Assembly (NCBI GenBank): GCA_947561395.2
Contig: OX387187.1
Span: 39,475,829-39,539,828 of the forward strand
Source of the DNA: Buxus sempervirens
Taxonomy: Eukaryota > Streptophyta > Magnoliopsida > Buxales > Buxaceae
Length of the DNA stretch: 64,000 nucleotides
Reading direction: 5' to 3'
Shown here: piece by piece, positions 11,785 through 23,545 of the stretch
Layout: each line of letters begins with the position of its first letter
Numbering within the stretch: the stretch's first letter is position 1
Translations under genes and position numbers: made by a program
Notes under the pieces: model-generated
What the model was told of the DNA's origin: nothing
The model's input: the letters and a program-made list of their open reading frames with translations, nothing else
Databases searched by the model: none

Positions 11785-13981
11785 CTTCTTCTCCCATTTT
11801 TGCTCAAGGAGGAGGCCTAGGAGATTCCTTGGAGCGAAGGAGGTGCTGCTCCAGCAGCCACTCATACTCCAAGGAGGCTTAGCACCCATTCCCCAAGGGT
11901 TTGAAACCCAAGGTGAGTTCCTTTAGGTAATTTTTTTTCACATATATGAATATTGACTCATTTGAAGCATGAAGGATGTTAATCATGTTATGAGGTTTCT
12001 GTTATGAATATGTGTGCACGTTTTTCTCTGCTCGTCGCTCTCTTTTCATGGTTTCCTAAGAGTGGTTACCATTCAAAGGTAAAAATGAAGGTTTGGTTGG
12101 ATTAAGGAGAGGATGAGAGGTCTTAAGCTTGGTTTAAAGTGTTCATGGCCACTGTTTTACGTAAATATTATGCTGTTCCTTCTTTGTTTCTAATGGGGGA
12201 GCATGTTCCCTCTTGGCTTTTCCATCTTTTGTACCCCTGTGTAATCCCCATTATCCTTTCTTTTGTATTCTTTTTGTGTGTGCTTTCCTTCCCAGATCCT
12301 TGGTGTTTCCATGATGTATGCTTCTTGTATGTAGCTGGTTTGATGTCAATATGCCCTCCATTTTGCATGGTTTAAAGTAATCTAGCATGAGATTGTGTGT
12401 GGGCATCTTCATGCCAATATTCATGTACCTATAGCTCCACAGCCCTGCTCCCCATTCCATTTTACTGTTGTGTTATTGTTTTGGAACTAGCAAGCATGCT
12501 CCCCTTACCCGTAGCCCCCATGTTTTAGTTTGCATGAGCTGTTGCCAGGAAGGGCAGCAGGCCCTCTCGCCCTTTCTTCTATTATATTGCATCCTCCAGC
12601 ATGTTTACCCAAGTGTTTATACACTTCCTAAGACCAACCCACCAACCATGCACATGTAAGCTACCCCTCCTTTCCTCGTTGTAAAAATCTCAAAAGAGAT
12701 TGAAATGGGGTCTTCCCAATCTCCCTGAACCATTGTGGGCCCACACAGGGGCCCACACAACTGCTAAAACACCCTAAGAGGCCCAGGAATCCAAGCCCAA
12801 TGCAAGGACCCGAAAAAACCAAAAGTTTGGTTGATCCGACAACTCAGGTCGGATCAACAGGACCTTGTTCGTAACCGGCCAAAGATGCCGGATACACTAA
12901 CCCGTATGTGTAACCAGCATCTCAGGCTGGCTACACAGCCAGATTGTCTTTTATGCTATTTCATGATCTTGTACTGTTTTCTTGATTTGTTTGATCAATC
13001 CGAATGAACCAAGAGGGTTTCCGGGTGACCTTGGACACCCGGCCCAATTTGATTTCCAGTGGGCCTTCCAACGGGACCCGCTAAGCCCGACAAACCTACT
13101 TTTGTTAAAATAAAGGTAATTAAATTGATTGAGTGTGCTAAACCCATTGAGGCCCACCAAAGCCCAATTCGGGGCATGCATGCTTAAATTATGTTGTGGT
13201 TTGGTCGAGACCAAGGGCAAGGCCTGTCAGGCCCACTAAGCCCATTGAGCAAAACAAGGTTAGGGTTTCCAAACCCTAACTTAAGAAGCCTTGGGCTTTC
13301 AAACCCAAGCCCAGGTAAAGGGCCCAAGCCTAAAGCCTGGCCCATTTTGGCTCAGTTAATCAAGATAATCTCAAAATAACTTGGCAACCAACTGTGTGGC
13401 CCACTCAAGGGCCCACAAAGCAATCCCAACCCACTTTGGCATGAAATCCACTTAAATAATCAAACTTTAATTTCAAAATAAAATCAATTCATTGAACCAA
13501 AGCCCAAAGGGCTTCTCAGGCTAGACTGAGGCCCACCAGGGGACATGCGGGCTTAACCAAGCCCACCAAGGAATCCGTGGGCCTTCCAACGGGGCCCGCC
13601 CACGCAGACTCATCTCACTTTAAGCTAAAAAAGATAAAATCAAGTAAAGGGACCCACACCACTTTTGGCGGTCCCGGCAGACTTAACCAAATTTGAATGT
13701 TAGATTAGGAATCGAGTGAGTGAGAGACCAAAAGTTGACTCAAACTAGGGAATCCTATGGGACCTGTCTTTTGACGGGGCGGACCGGGGTGTCTACGGAC
13801 TTCCCCGGACCGTAACCATGAACTTGCTTGGAATCTCAAGCCGCAGACCAAGCCTTAATAGACAAACTTAGGCACCCAGGTGTCTGCCTACATCCCATCA
13901 AGCAGTGGCGACTCCAAACAATCCCGAGGCACGCATCGTTTTGCATGCGCCTTGTCGTGCGACCGAAATCAGGTGCGCACA

Positions 13982-14804
13982 CTGGTTTGATCATGCTGTC
14001 CTAAGACACACCCCATTGATGTTTCAAAAACTGACAAGTACAGAATCAGTTGTCTTCCCGGAGTTGGTGGCACTAGCACAGGTGGATTCAGCAAATATTC
14101 TTTTATCTTGTCAAAGGCCTGTTGGCAATCATCATTCCAGACTGTTGGATTGCTCTTTCTTAGCAACTTGAATATTGGTTCACAGGTGGCAGTGAGTTGT
14201 GCTATGAATCGGCTGATGATTAAATTCTTCCAAGGAAACCACAAACTTCCTTCTCTGTTCTGGGTGGTGGCATTTCAATAATCGCTTTTGCTTTGGCCCG
14301 GTCAATCTCAATTCCCCTTCTGCTTACTATGAATCCCAACAATTTTCCTGATGTAGCCCCAAAGACACACTTTGCTGGGTTAAGCCGTAAACTGTACTTC
14401 CTGAGTCGATCAAACACCTTCTTCATGTTGATCAAGTGGTATTCTTCTTTACAGGATTTGGCAATCATATCATCTACATAGACTTCCATCTCCTTGTGGA
14501 TCATATCATGGAACAATGCTATCATGGCCCGCTGGTAGGTTGCCCCAGCATTCTTAAGCCCAAATGGCATGACAGTGTAGTGGAAGGTACCCCATGGTGT
14601 AATAAAAGCTGTTTTTTCCTGATCTTCCTTTGCCATTTTGATTTGATTATACCCAGAGAAACCGTCCATGAATGAGAACAGGTTATGTACAGCAGTATTG
14701 TCGACTAGAAGGTCGATGTGTGGAAGTGGAAAATCATCCTTTGGGCTTGCCTTGTTTAGATCTCTATAATCCACGCACATCCTGACTTTTCCGTCCTTCT
14801 TTGG
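13982..14804 (-). pseudogene. Tat reverse transcriptase palm/thumb and start of RNase H
   Basis: The minus strand at 14220-14780 encodes the RT palm: MCVDYRDLNKASPKDDFPLP, GFSGYNQI and the catalytic VYVDDMIAKS, all intact. It ends in GFLGR, where a frameshift near 14225-14244 moves the frame into 13987-14244 (RFIAQL, then DDCQQAFDKIKEYL and the RNase H start GCVLGQHDQ). The upstream part of RT (KDGKVR continues back to WLVNIVP) lies at 18689-18936 beyond gamma copy 2, and the rest of RNase H at 7083-7942 beyond gamma copy 1. The reading frame therefore runs through two LTR insertions. Confidence 0.88.
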
Positions 14805-15849
14805 TGTGCACGCGTCGGAAATGCGGCATGGGAAAATTCGGAGTCGCCACCGCCTGATGGGGTGTAGGCGGACACCTGGGTGCCTAATCTTTGTCTATTA
14901 GGGCTTTTGGTCTACGGCTTTGAGATTCTAAGTAGGGTTTCGGTTGCGGTCCGGGGAAGTCCGTAGACACCCCGGTCCACCCCGTCGGGTGACGGGTCCC
15001 TTAGGTTTGTCCTGGTTTGAGTCAGCTTACATTGGTCTCACCCGATTCCTAATCTGATATGCAGTTTGGTTAAGTCTGGGGGGACCACCTAAGTGGTGTG
15101 GGCCCCTTTAATTGCTTTTATCTTGATTAATTAGGTAATCTGAGTCTGGTTCGGTGGGCCCCGTTGGAAGGCCCACGGTGTCCTTGGTGGGCTTAGGCAA
15201 GCCCATGTACCCTTGTGGGCCTCAGTCTAGCCTGAGAGGCCCTTTGGGCTTTGGTTAGTTCAATTGATTTTACTTTAGGTTCAGATTTAAAGTTTAAGTG
15301 TTTTTCATGAAAAGGTGGGCCGGATTGGTTTATGGTCCCCTAAGGTGGGCCCACATGGTGGCCAAGTATTTTTATTGGATTTATCCTTTTTTATTTGCCA
15401 AAGTGAGTTGGACACTGGGCTTGGGGCCCGTAGTCCAAATTTGGGCCTGTAAGCCCAAGTTACCAGAAGTTAGGGTTTGCACCCTTCCTTGGTTTGGTTG
15501 GTGGGCTTTGGCGGGCCCGGTAGGCCCTTACCCTTGGTCTCGACCAGACCACGCAATTCATGCATCAATTTCACAAGTCTGATTCGGATGGACAGCCTTA
15601 GGTTTGGCCCGCCCGATTTAATCGGTTAATTTTGCTTATCTTGATTAAGTTGCATGCATACATGTTTATTGGGCCGGGTGGGCCCTGTTGGAAGGCCCAC
15701 TGGAAATCAGGTTGGACCGGGGGTCCAAGTCCCATGTCGGGTTTCCGGGTTACCCTGTTGGTTTATCCAGTTCGGTTCGGAAATGCCACCCATATCTAGC
15801 AAAAGTTACAACATATAAGTTATAGGAACATATCAAAATCAACATTTAT

Positions 15850-16020
15850 TAAGGAGAGACTAGCTCATTATGCTGGGTCCAAGGGGAGGTACCCAGGGCC
15901 CCTGTGGGCAGAGCGAAGCGGAGCCCACGGGGTGGGGTACCTCCTCGCACCAAGGAACTAGTTGGACGCGCAGCGAACAAAGGGGGTGGGGGTGCGGGGG
16001 GCTTCGCCCCCCACGGTACA
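15850..16020. mobile_element. Copia-LTR-like fragment inside gamma copy 2
   Basis: TGGGTCCAAGGGGAGGTACC followed by GCGGAGCCCACGGGG and GGGGGGCTTCGCCCCCCAC resembles the 5' part of a class of plant copia LTRs. The first motif is shared with the solo copia-type LTR at 38462-38662. It is absent from gamma copy 3. Borders are not clear and no target duplication was found. Confidence 0.4.
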
Positions 16021-16074
16021 GTAAAGGGTATTTTTGGAAAATTTCAAAAATCTAGCAATTTGGCATGTTTTAGG

Positions 16075-16375
16075 GGTATGCGCTCACTTCCTGAAGTGAG
16101 CGCCAGGTGAGCGCCAGTAGGCGGCTAAGAACCAGGCAAAATTCGGACCTGGCGCTCACTCGATACTAAGTGAGCGCGAGCTGGGCGGGAAGTGAGCGCG
16201 AGCTGAGCGCCAAGGGGCCACGAGATGGGTGCCAGAATTGCGCATGGTTTTAAGTGAGCGCGAGCTGAGCGCCAAGTGGGCGCCAGCTCGGCGGGTAGTG
16301 AGATAAAAGGGGCGCTGCTTCCTAAGTGGGCGCAAGTGAGCGCCAAGTGGGTGGCTACTCACTGCGATTTTCAAC
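16075..16375. repeat. Degenerate GAGCGC-rich repeat block
   Basis: Units such as AGTGAGCGCGAGCTGAGCGCC repeat irregularly. A related block lies, inverted, at 34440-34690 in the beta LTR, and a weaker one at 62395-62545 in gamma copy 3. Similarity to the beta LTR continues through 16375-16560. Confidence 0.7.
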
Positions 16376-17582
16376 TCTCTGTTACTTCGAGATATCCATC
16401 TCTAGCCGATCTTTTTTGGCCTGTAATTGTTCCACTAGTCTCCTAATATGCCCAGGACACTTCCCAACTAGTTTTGGATTTAATCTAAACACATTTTATC
16501 TCAAGTTGTAAATCACTTTCATGCTCGGACTCATGATATTCCAAAAAAAACAGAAAGCTCACAATACCACCATGCAATCAAAATACATCACGAATAATAT
16601 GCCCAGAGCACTTCCCCGGACTCCGACCCCTCCCCAGAAGGCACTTAAACTTGTATTGAAATTAACCTAAGCTATTTAAAGACACAACTCCATATCACTT
16701 AAAAAAAGGAAAACCAAACCCGATTATCACAAAACAACACAGGCCTAGCTACAGACAGTTAATGGGGTGATGGGAGCATGCTTACAGGGACACAACAAGG
16801 AGCAAGCAGCATATGGCAGGGGGGGGGGGGTTGGGGGAGCATGTTAGCAAGTATAGCAAGCAATAAAACAACAAGAGAAAAAAACACTAATAAACAGAGA
16901 TTGCCTATGCGACATGGAAACCTAATTTTTTTCATCTACACATGTCCCCAACCTCTATGCATGCATGCAGACATTCGGAGAAGGGAAGGAGGAGGGGGTT
17001 TACAGGGGTACATTAGATGACGGGAACTTGGGGAACATGCTCCCTTTTCGATGCAAACAAAGCATGCCTCTTCCTCTTCCTCGCTGGGTGGTCTTCATCG
17101 GATGGAAGTGAAAAAGAGAAAAAAAAAAAAAGCATGGCAAGCTTTCATGCCAATGGTCTTATACCACCAAAGAAGACCGGCTTTAAAAAAATACCACATA
17201 TTCATATATGTAAACCCAAAGTAACGGGGGTCCTTACCTGGTGGTTTTTGAGTTCTGGAGCTGAGTGGGGGAGCCTCCTCGAAGCCGGACAGTAGCTGGA
17301 GCCTCCACTTTACCGCACCGACGGTGGCAAGCTTCCACTTGCTTAGGTGGAAATGGAGGAGACCCAAAGAAGGGTGAGGCGCTTAGGGTTTTTTGGGAGG
17401 CAAGCAGGGATGAAGAGAGGGGGGCTTCGGGTGAGGGAAGAAGAAGGAGAAGGGAGTCAGTTGAGGAAAAACCCAAAACCCGACGAAGAACAAACCAAAA
17501 ACCATTCGAACCCTCCAAAATCCGAACACTTAGCTTTTTTTTATAGAAAAATTCCAACCCTCTGTGCGAAAAGTCGCGCGGC

Positions 17583-17683
17583 TTATATAAGGGAAGAAAA
17601 AGAAGGGGGCGCCCACTTGCTTACCACGTCCGCTCGAGCGACCGCATGATGAAAAATCATTAAATGCGGTCGCTCGTTTGTCT
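17583..17683 (-). promoter_or_regulatory. TATA box and upstream hairpin of gamma copy 2
   Basis: Read on the minus strand, a perfect 13-bp inverted repeat (CGAGCGACCGCAT at 17635-17647, ATGCGGTCGCTCG at 17664-17676) is followed by CTTATATAAGC at 17582-17592, a TATA box candidate. Copy 3 has a related hairpin in the same place. Confidence 0.6.
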
Positions 17684-17949
17684 AAAAAATTCGGAAATTA
17701 AGATTTAATCCCTGGTAATTTTTAATTCAATCCGATATTCTTGGACTTTTACAGATTTCGTCCCTGGGATATTTCGTATATTTGGATATTTACGGATTTG
17801 ATCCCTGAGATATTTTCCTGCGCAACTCGCCACGTGTGCAGCTTTTTGCCACGCGCGCGGATTGCCGGTTTTGCTGCTCGGGAATTTCGTCAGCTTATAT
17901 TTCCTTCATCCGGGCTCCGATCTGGGCAAACTTAGTTGCGTTAGAATCG

Positions 17950-18560
17950 TATTGGCGCCCTCTATCCAATGACCTAGGGGTAGGCCTCTGGATCGGATTT
18001 TAGTAGAAAGACAACTTTTGGCTCTGCTCAGGTTTGACCGCCCGCAGAACCTTCATCCGGACCCCGATTCCTGCAAACTCAGTTGCATTGGAACGGTGTC
18101 GAGATTCTCTATCCAATGGCCTAGGGGTAGGCCTCTGGATTGGATTTTAGCAGAAAGTCAACTTTTGGCCCTGCTCAGGTTTGACCGCCGCAGAACCTTC
18201 ATCCGGACCCCGATTCCTACAAACTCAGTTGCGTTGGGCCCGTGTCGAGATTCTCTATCCAATGACCTAGGGGTAGGCCTCTGGATCGGATTTTAGCAGA
18301 AAGTCAACTTTTGGCCCTGCTCAGGTTGGACCGCCCGCAGAACCTTTATCCGGACCCCAATTCCTGCAAACTCAGTTGCTTTGGAACCGTGTCGAGATTC
18401 TCTATCCAATGACCTAGGGGTAGGCCTCTGGATCGGATTTTAGCAGAAAGTCAACTTTTGGCTCTGCTCAGGTTTGACCGCCCACAGAACCTTCATCCGG
18501 ACCCCGATTCCTGCAAACTCAGTTGCGTTGGAACCGTGTCGAGGTTCTCTACCCAATGGC
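17950..18560 (-). repeat. 146-147 bp tandem repeat in gamma copy 2, about 4 units
   Basis: TCTATCCAATG (or TCTACCCAATG) recurs at 17961, 18108, 18254, 18401 and 18548, giving spacings of 147, 146, 147 and 147 bp. Each unit holds the CCTAGGGGTAGGCCTCTGG and GCAGAACCTTCATCCGGACC boxes. Units are highly similar, so the amplification is recent relative to the LTR. Confidence 0.9.
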
Positions 18561-18688
18561 ATAAAGCAAGGTGGCCAATTTTCACTTGATCAAAAAGTCA
18601 ACTTTTCACCCCTTAGGGTTTGACTTTCTGTCCAGGGTTTGCATTTTTGGTTTTTCAGGGAGCGCAAAAATGAGGTGCTTACATTTTG

Positions 18689-20100
18689 TACTGGCACTAT
18701 ATTCACAAGCCACTCGGGTACATGGAGACAGCCAAAAATCCCGCTTGTAATTGCTTGACCACTTCATCTTTGACCTTCAGTGTCCATTCAGGTTTCAATC
18801 TTCTCAACGTTTGCTTAATCAGCTTAACCCCTGGCAGAATTGGTAATCTGTTCACAACTATGTCAGTATCCAACCCTGGCATATCCCAATACGACCATGC
18901 AAATACATCTTTATAATCAGCCAAGAACCGTGTCATTTCATCACGCTACACATCAGACAGAGATGCCCCAACCTTCACTATCTTTGGTCCCTAGATTTAT
19001 TCAAATGGTCTCCTCAATATTAGGTTGAATACCATTTTCATGACGCTTCAATTGATATTCAATTTCTTAAGGAGGGTCATCTTCTTCGACCTCAGTCTCT
19101 TCTTCGATCCCCATTAGGTCAAAGTCGAGCTCAAGGTCGAAGTCATATTTAGCATGATTTAATTCCGTTTGCTTATATGGTTCATAAATGGTTTGGACAT
19201 TTTTGGAAAAATTTAAATTTTCTAGAAAAAATGGGAAAATCTTTTTGGGTTTTCTGTGAGCCTTCTAAAAAGGCTTTTCCTGAAGACGAAGGCTCATTAT
19301 AACTTTCAGGAAAAGGGCCTTTCACTAATGGAGTTTTTTTTGGAAGCCGCGTCTGTTTGCCAATCAAATGCCGCTTCAAAGGTAAAGGGAGTTTCCTCCC
19401 AATTTTTTAGAATAAATTTTTCTGGAGCAAGGGAGATAGTGCAAGCCTACCCCTCAAGCTCAAAATCCGATGCCATCATCACCGGATAAATTATACTGCC
19501 CTTTTCTGTTGTGGGGCCCAATCTAGATAAAACCTCATTTGGAATCCTCACTGTGTCCCAATCAATGCAAGGCAGCTCATTTGCTTATTCAGTTTTTTCG
19601 CCTTTAGTCATGGCGAAGAAAGCCCCAATATCTTCAGAGAAATTCTGCTGCTTTTCTGGCTGTGGCCTAGGCTCACCCATTGTTTCATTTGAAAAAGGTG
19701 GGATATAGGGTTGTAAGGTGGGGATATATGGCTTCAAGAAAGGGTTGGTGTTACGGTATGGAGGTTTTGATTGATATGTGGGAGGACATATCTAAATCTT
19801 GTGGGAAGACTTTGGGAAATTTTCCCTTAGATGGGGGAATCTTTCTTTGCTTTCTTGCTCTGAATTCTAATTCTTCCTTCTCCAACCTCTTGGTTTAAAC
19901 CCTAATCCTACTTTAGGGGTAAGCTTCTTGGCCCTTATTGGCTCCAACCTCCCTTGTAAGTTGATACCTAAACCTTTCCCTGGATGGAAATTGTATTTTC
20001 TCAGCACTTTCTCCACCATTTTTTCAGCATAGGTCCTCTTTCCTTCCTCATCTTAATACCCCCCAGGTATAAAATTGACAGTCTCAAATTGAAATGAATG
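18689..20100 (-). pseudogene. Tat RT N-terminal region and PR-RT linker
   Basis: The minus strand at 18703-18936 encodes the conserved RT entry of Tat elements: DVFAWSYWDMPGLDTDI, then LRRLKPEWTLKVKDEVVKQL. It runs into the gamma insertion at WLVNIVPV. Upstream (18937-20100) the linker between protease and RT is broken by stops and shows only short open pieces. Small plus-strand ORFs here are shadows. Confidence 0.75.
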
Positions 20101-20124
20101 AAATACAATTTTGTCGACAGTCAT

Positions 20125-20535
20125 CTAGACATTAATGAAGGGTACATCAGGTGGCACTATTGGAGGTATCAAATTATCAGCTAGGACAGTCATCACCCTT
20201 TGTCCTCTTATATACTTCACCCTTTGGTGAAGAGTAGATTGTATTGCCCAAGCCGAGTGTATCCACGGTCTTCCTAGGAGCAGATTGAAAGCTGCTGGAA
20301 TATCCATCACTTCAAATGTGATGTTAAAGATATTGAGTCTAATAGTGACCGGCAGTTCAATCTCCCCTAGGGAGTGTGTCTTAGAGCTATCAAATGCCCT
20401 TACAATCCTCCCATTTTGTTTGATCTTGGATTGATCCAGACCAAGCTTGGCAAAAGTGATTAATGGGCAGACCTTTAAGGCTGACCCATTGTCAATTAAA
20501 ACTCGTGCTATCATACTGCCCTTACAAAGCACCAA
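20125..20535 (-). pseudogene. Tat aspartic protease
   Basis: Retropepsin-type protease that would cut Gag-Pol. The active-site region reads VLIDNGSALKVCP, the Asp-Asn-Gly form seen in some Tat elements in place of Asp-Ser/Thr-Gly. It is followed by FNLLLGRPWIHSA, the second conserved strand of the family. The frame is open for 136 codons and begins in mid-domain, with broken sequence upstream. It lies between the gag C-terminus and the RT linker, as expected. Confidence 0.8.
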
Positions 20536-20942
20536 GGCTTATCTCACTATTTGAAAAACTTATCACATTATGAGATAAGATTTGGCCAAACATTTTGCCT
20601 AGCTGGTTTGGATCAATAGCTTTGGGCACATGTGCACTCTAAAGCACCTTCAATAATGAATCCCTATGCTTTTCAAAATTCAGCAAAAGTCCCAGTATTG
20701 AAATCTGGGCAGGGACTTATTTAATTGATCGACAATATTGAATTCACTTTTTTTTTTATTATTTTTATAAGATCAGCTATCTCATTTTCAGCCACCTGGG
20801 GAGTGCCTTCCTCTGTTTTTGCTTTTCCTTTCAGTTTGGTCTTCTCTTCGGCTTCTTTTCTTTCCTTTTCAACTTCCGATTCTTTTTCTTTTCCCTCTTC
20901 TCTTACACACCTTCCAGATTTCATCATGAGGTTCACCTCCTC

Positions 20943-22927
20943 CTAGCTCTGTTTCTCGACCACTGGAACTATGGTGGTGAATCCTTCACTATAATTCCAT
21001 GGCACAGTTGATTCTGAATAACTAGGCTTTGGGACATTTATCACAAGGGGAGGAAGTTTGGACTTGGATGAAAGAACCTGGGTAGAAGGAACATCTATAA
21101 CCAAGGATGGGAGTTGCTTTGGTTGAAGTGATTTTGAAGGTAAAGGAAATGAAGTGGTAAGGTGGTCACAGTTGATGACCAAGGGTGGCTTTGATGGATT
21201 GGAGGGAGAAAAAGCAGATGGATTGCAATTTATAACCAGAGAAGGCCTTGCAATACTTACTTGGGCCATGAGAGAGGAAGCCCAGTCCAATGAAGAGTTA
21301 ATACGCTCAGCAGCACAATCATTTCTTTTGGAAACGACATTAATTTCATCTCCTTTTTTTCCTTGGTAGAAATGGACTTTGACCGAAGTCCCTATGGTAG
21401 CAATCAGCTGGTATGGGTCAAAAGTTCTTTGAAAGGAAGAGATGGCTGCAACTAAGTTGGACAGGCCTGCCCCATTATGATAAGGCAATGGATTCTGCCC
21501 AATGTCATTTCCGGAAGGGGTGGATGCAACTGTATTGAAGGACAAGGCTTTCTGATCAAACAAGTCCTGAATAGCATGCTTTAAAGGCTAGCAGTTGTCA
21601 GTAGGGTGTCCTGGTGCACCCATATGAAAATCACAGGTGACCGAGGGATCAAAATTCCTCCCCTTAGATGCATTTGGGTTCGGCTCCTTCAGGGTTACAT
21701 AACCCGCCTTCAGTAATGTTGGTAATAGCTGGGACAGTGTTAGGGGAATAGGTGTGAAGACTATATTCCTTCTTGTTACCATCTAGGCATCTCTTTCTTC
21801 CCTAGTAAAATCCCTCTTCTGATTTGTAGGCACAGATGGAGAGAAATTAACGTTGAGTGGGGTTTGATGGGTGGTTTGTGGTTGTTGGGTCTGCTGGGTT
21901 GTCTGGGAGGAGGAGCTTGTACCAGGTTTACTTCTCCTTCTTTCTTGTTCCCATTCTTTTTCATCCCATTCCCCTTCTTCTGTGCAATAGAGTTAGCAGA
22001 GTAATCAACTATCTTTCCTGATCTGACCCCGTCCTCAATCCGGTCGGCCACTTGTACTAGGGTTGTAAAGTTGGTGGTAGTCTGACCCACCAGATGATTG
22101 TAAAAAGGTTGCCCCAGTGTGCTAATGAAGGTTGAAATCATCTCTGGCTCTAACATAGGCGGCCTGACCTGAGAAGCAGTCTCCCTCCACCTCTTGGCAT
22201 ATTGCCTCACAGATTCGTCTTTATTTTTGCTCATCCTCATCACATTGTACCTATCTGGCACGATCTCATAATTGAATTTGTATTGGGCCAAAAAGGCGTC
22301 AGCCGAATCCCTCCATCTTCTGATCTTCCCATGGTCCAGTGTGGCAAACAATCTCAGAGCAGATCCAGTCAAACTCCTCTGGAAGAGTTGAATCAGAATG
22401 TCGTCATCCCAGCCAAATTGACATGGAGCCCCACAATAGAACTTCAGATGGCTCATAGGGCAGCCAGTGCCATCGTATTTTTCAAAGTCTGGGCACTTGA
22501 ATTTGGTTGGTAGGCATATATCTGGGTATAGACACAGGTCTTCAACGTTTGTGCCCCCATAACTGTTCACCCCTTTCACTTCTCTTAGTTCTTGAATCAT
22601 CTCCAGCTTATGCAAGAATTTCCTTTCCATTTCCTCCCTTACTCCTTCTTTTTCCTTCTCCTTCTCAGATTCAACACTGTCCTCCATGATCAATATAGGT
22701 TCAGGGACAGGTTCAAAAACGGGTTCAGGGATAGGTTAAGCTGGAGGTGGAATGTTGGTTTGAGGTGGAGGTACTTGGTGAGAAGTGGAGGCTTGGTTTT
22801 GGGCTTAGGCTTGCTGGGCCTGAATAGCCAGTAAGTTTTCCAGCATTTGGGCGAGCCCCACCACTTGCGCTTGCAGTTGAGCAAAGTCCTGAGTAGGAAC
22901 ATCAGTTTGATTCTCAGTAGGATCCAT
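20943..22927 (-). pseudogene. Tat gag (capsid) and C-terminal linker
   Basis: The likely start is ATG at 22925-22927 (MDPTENQ...). Two stops fall before the long open frame 21776-22693. That frame carries the retrotransposon Gag capsid region, with FKCPDFEKYDGTGCP, a conserved HLKFYC segment, LFQRSLTGSALRLF and WRETASQVRPPM. A shifted piece at 21588-21782 carries the nucleic-acid-binding C/H motif (CDFHMGAPGHPTDNC) and then stops. The linker continues at 20943-21563 (QNPLPYHNGAGLSNLV). Gag would form the particle that packages element RNA; this copy has at least three breaks. Confidence 0.85.
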
Positions 22928-23130
22928 TGTGCGAGCCCTTGATTTGGTTACAGGAACAATGGTTGCAATTATGATGGTACCTGGTAAAGGAAAAATAAGA
23001 AAATGTCAACCCCAATTTATGCCTCATTCACCTACCTATGAATGCATGTATGCAGGTTATGTGAACATGAGTTTGTAATTTATTATTATTTATTTTATTT
23101 TATTTTATTTTTTTGTTTATTTTGAAGAAT

Positions 23131-23545
23131 TGTTGGAATATTTTAGGGCTTCCAACATGTCTCACAAGATATGAATTGGGTGGTACAAAAAGACCATCCC
23201 AAGAGTTGTTGGAATATTTTAGGGCTTCCAACATCCCACAAGATGTGAATTGGGTGGCATGAAAAAGGCCATCCAGAAAGTTGTTGGAATATTTTAGGGC
23301 TTCCAACCTCCCACAAGATACAATTTGGTTGGCACGGAAAAGGCCATCCAAAAAGTTGTTGAAATATTTTAGGGCTTCCAACCTCTCATAAGATATGATT
23401 TGGTTGGCACGAAAAAGACCATCCAAAAAGTTGTTGGAATATTTTAGGGCTTCCAACCTCCTACGAGATACGATTTTGTTGGAATGAAAAGGGCCATCCA
23501 AAAAGTTGTTGGAATATTTTAGGGCTTCCAACATGTCCCACAAGA
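23131..23545 (-). repeat. 75-bp tandem array, 5.4 units
   Basis: TGTTGGAATATTTTAGGGCT (or one-base variants) recurs at 23131, 23207, 23282, 23357, 23432 and 23507, with spacings of 76, 75, 75, 75 and 75. Because 75 is a multiple of three, the array gives a repetitive open frame (23100-23543). Its position in an untranslated leader argues against coding. Confidence 0.92.

Larger units (their letters stand above)
7943..13981 (+). mobile_element. Solo LTR, family gamma, copy 1 (split by an alpha solo LTR)
   Basis: It starts TGTAAGCACCTCATTTTTGC at 7943 and ends GTGCGCACA at 13981. The flanks are CCCGT (7938-7942) and CTGGT (13982-13986), an imperfect target duplication with two changes. The host sequence on both sides is one RNase H reading frame, which proves the insertion. 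Removing the nested alpha LTR (8804-11784) and its duplication leaves about 3.05 kb. The right end (12680-13981) is rich in AGCCCA/GGGCCC-type sequence and matches 14805-15780 inverted and 62690-63660 direct. There is no internal retrotransposon sequence, so it is a solo LTR. Open frames inside (12139-13379 and others) are not genes. Confidence 0.85.
14805..18683 (-). mobile_element. Solo LTR, family gamma, copy 2
   Basis: On the plus strand it begins TGTGCACGCG at 14805 and ends GAGGTGCTTACA at 18683, so the native direction is minus (3879 bp). Flanks TTTGG (14800-14804) and TTTTG (18684-18688) are a target duplication with one substitution. The RT frame on both sides is continuous host sequence. 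It is about 0.6-0.8 kb longer than the other gamma copies. The excess comes from extra tandem units (17961-18560) and from GC-rich material at 15850-16020. ORFs within (15298-18296) are not genes. Confidence 0.88.

Noticed and set aside
15890..16020. GC-rich GGGGGGCTTCGCCCCCC stretch as an organellar insertion
   Set aside because: The same flanking motif (TGGGTCCAAGGGGAGG) occurs in the copia-type LTR at 38462, so an LTR fragment is more likely than chloroplast or mitochondrial DNA.
23100..23543. 147-codon repetitive ORF on the minus strand
   Set aside because: A by-product of a 75-bp tandem array whose unit length is a multiple of three, located in the leader of a retrotransposon.
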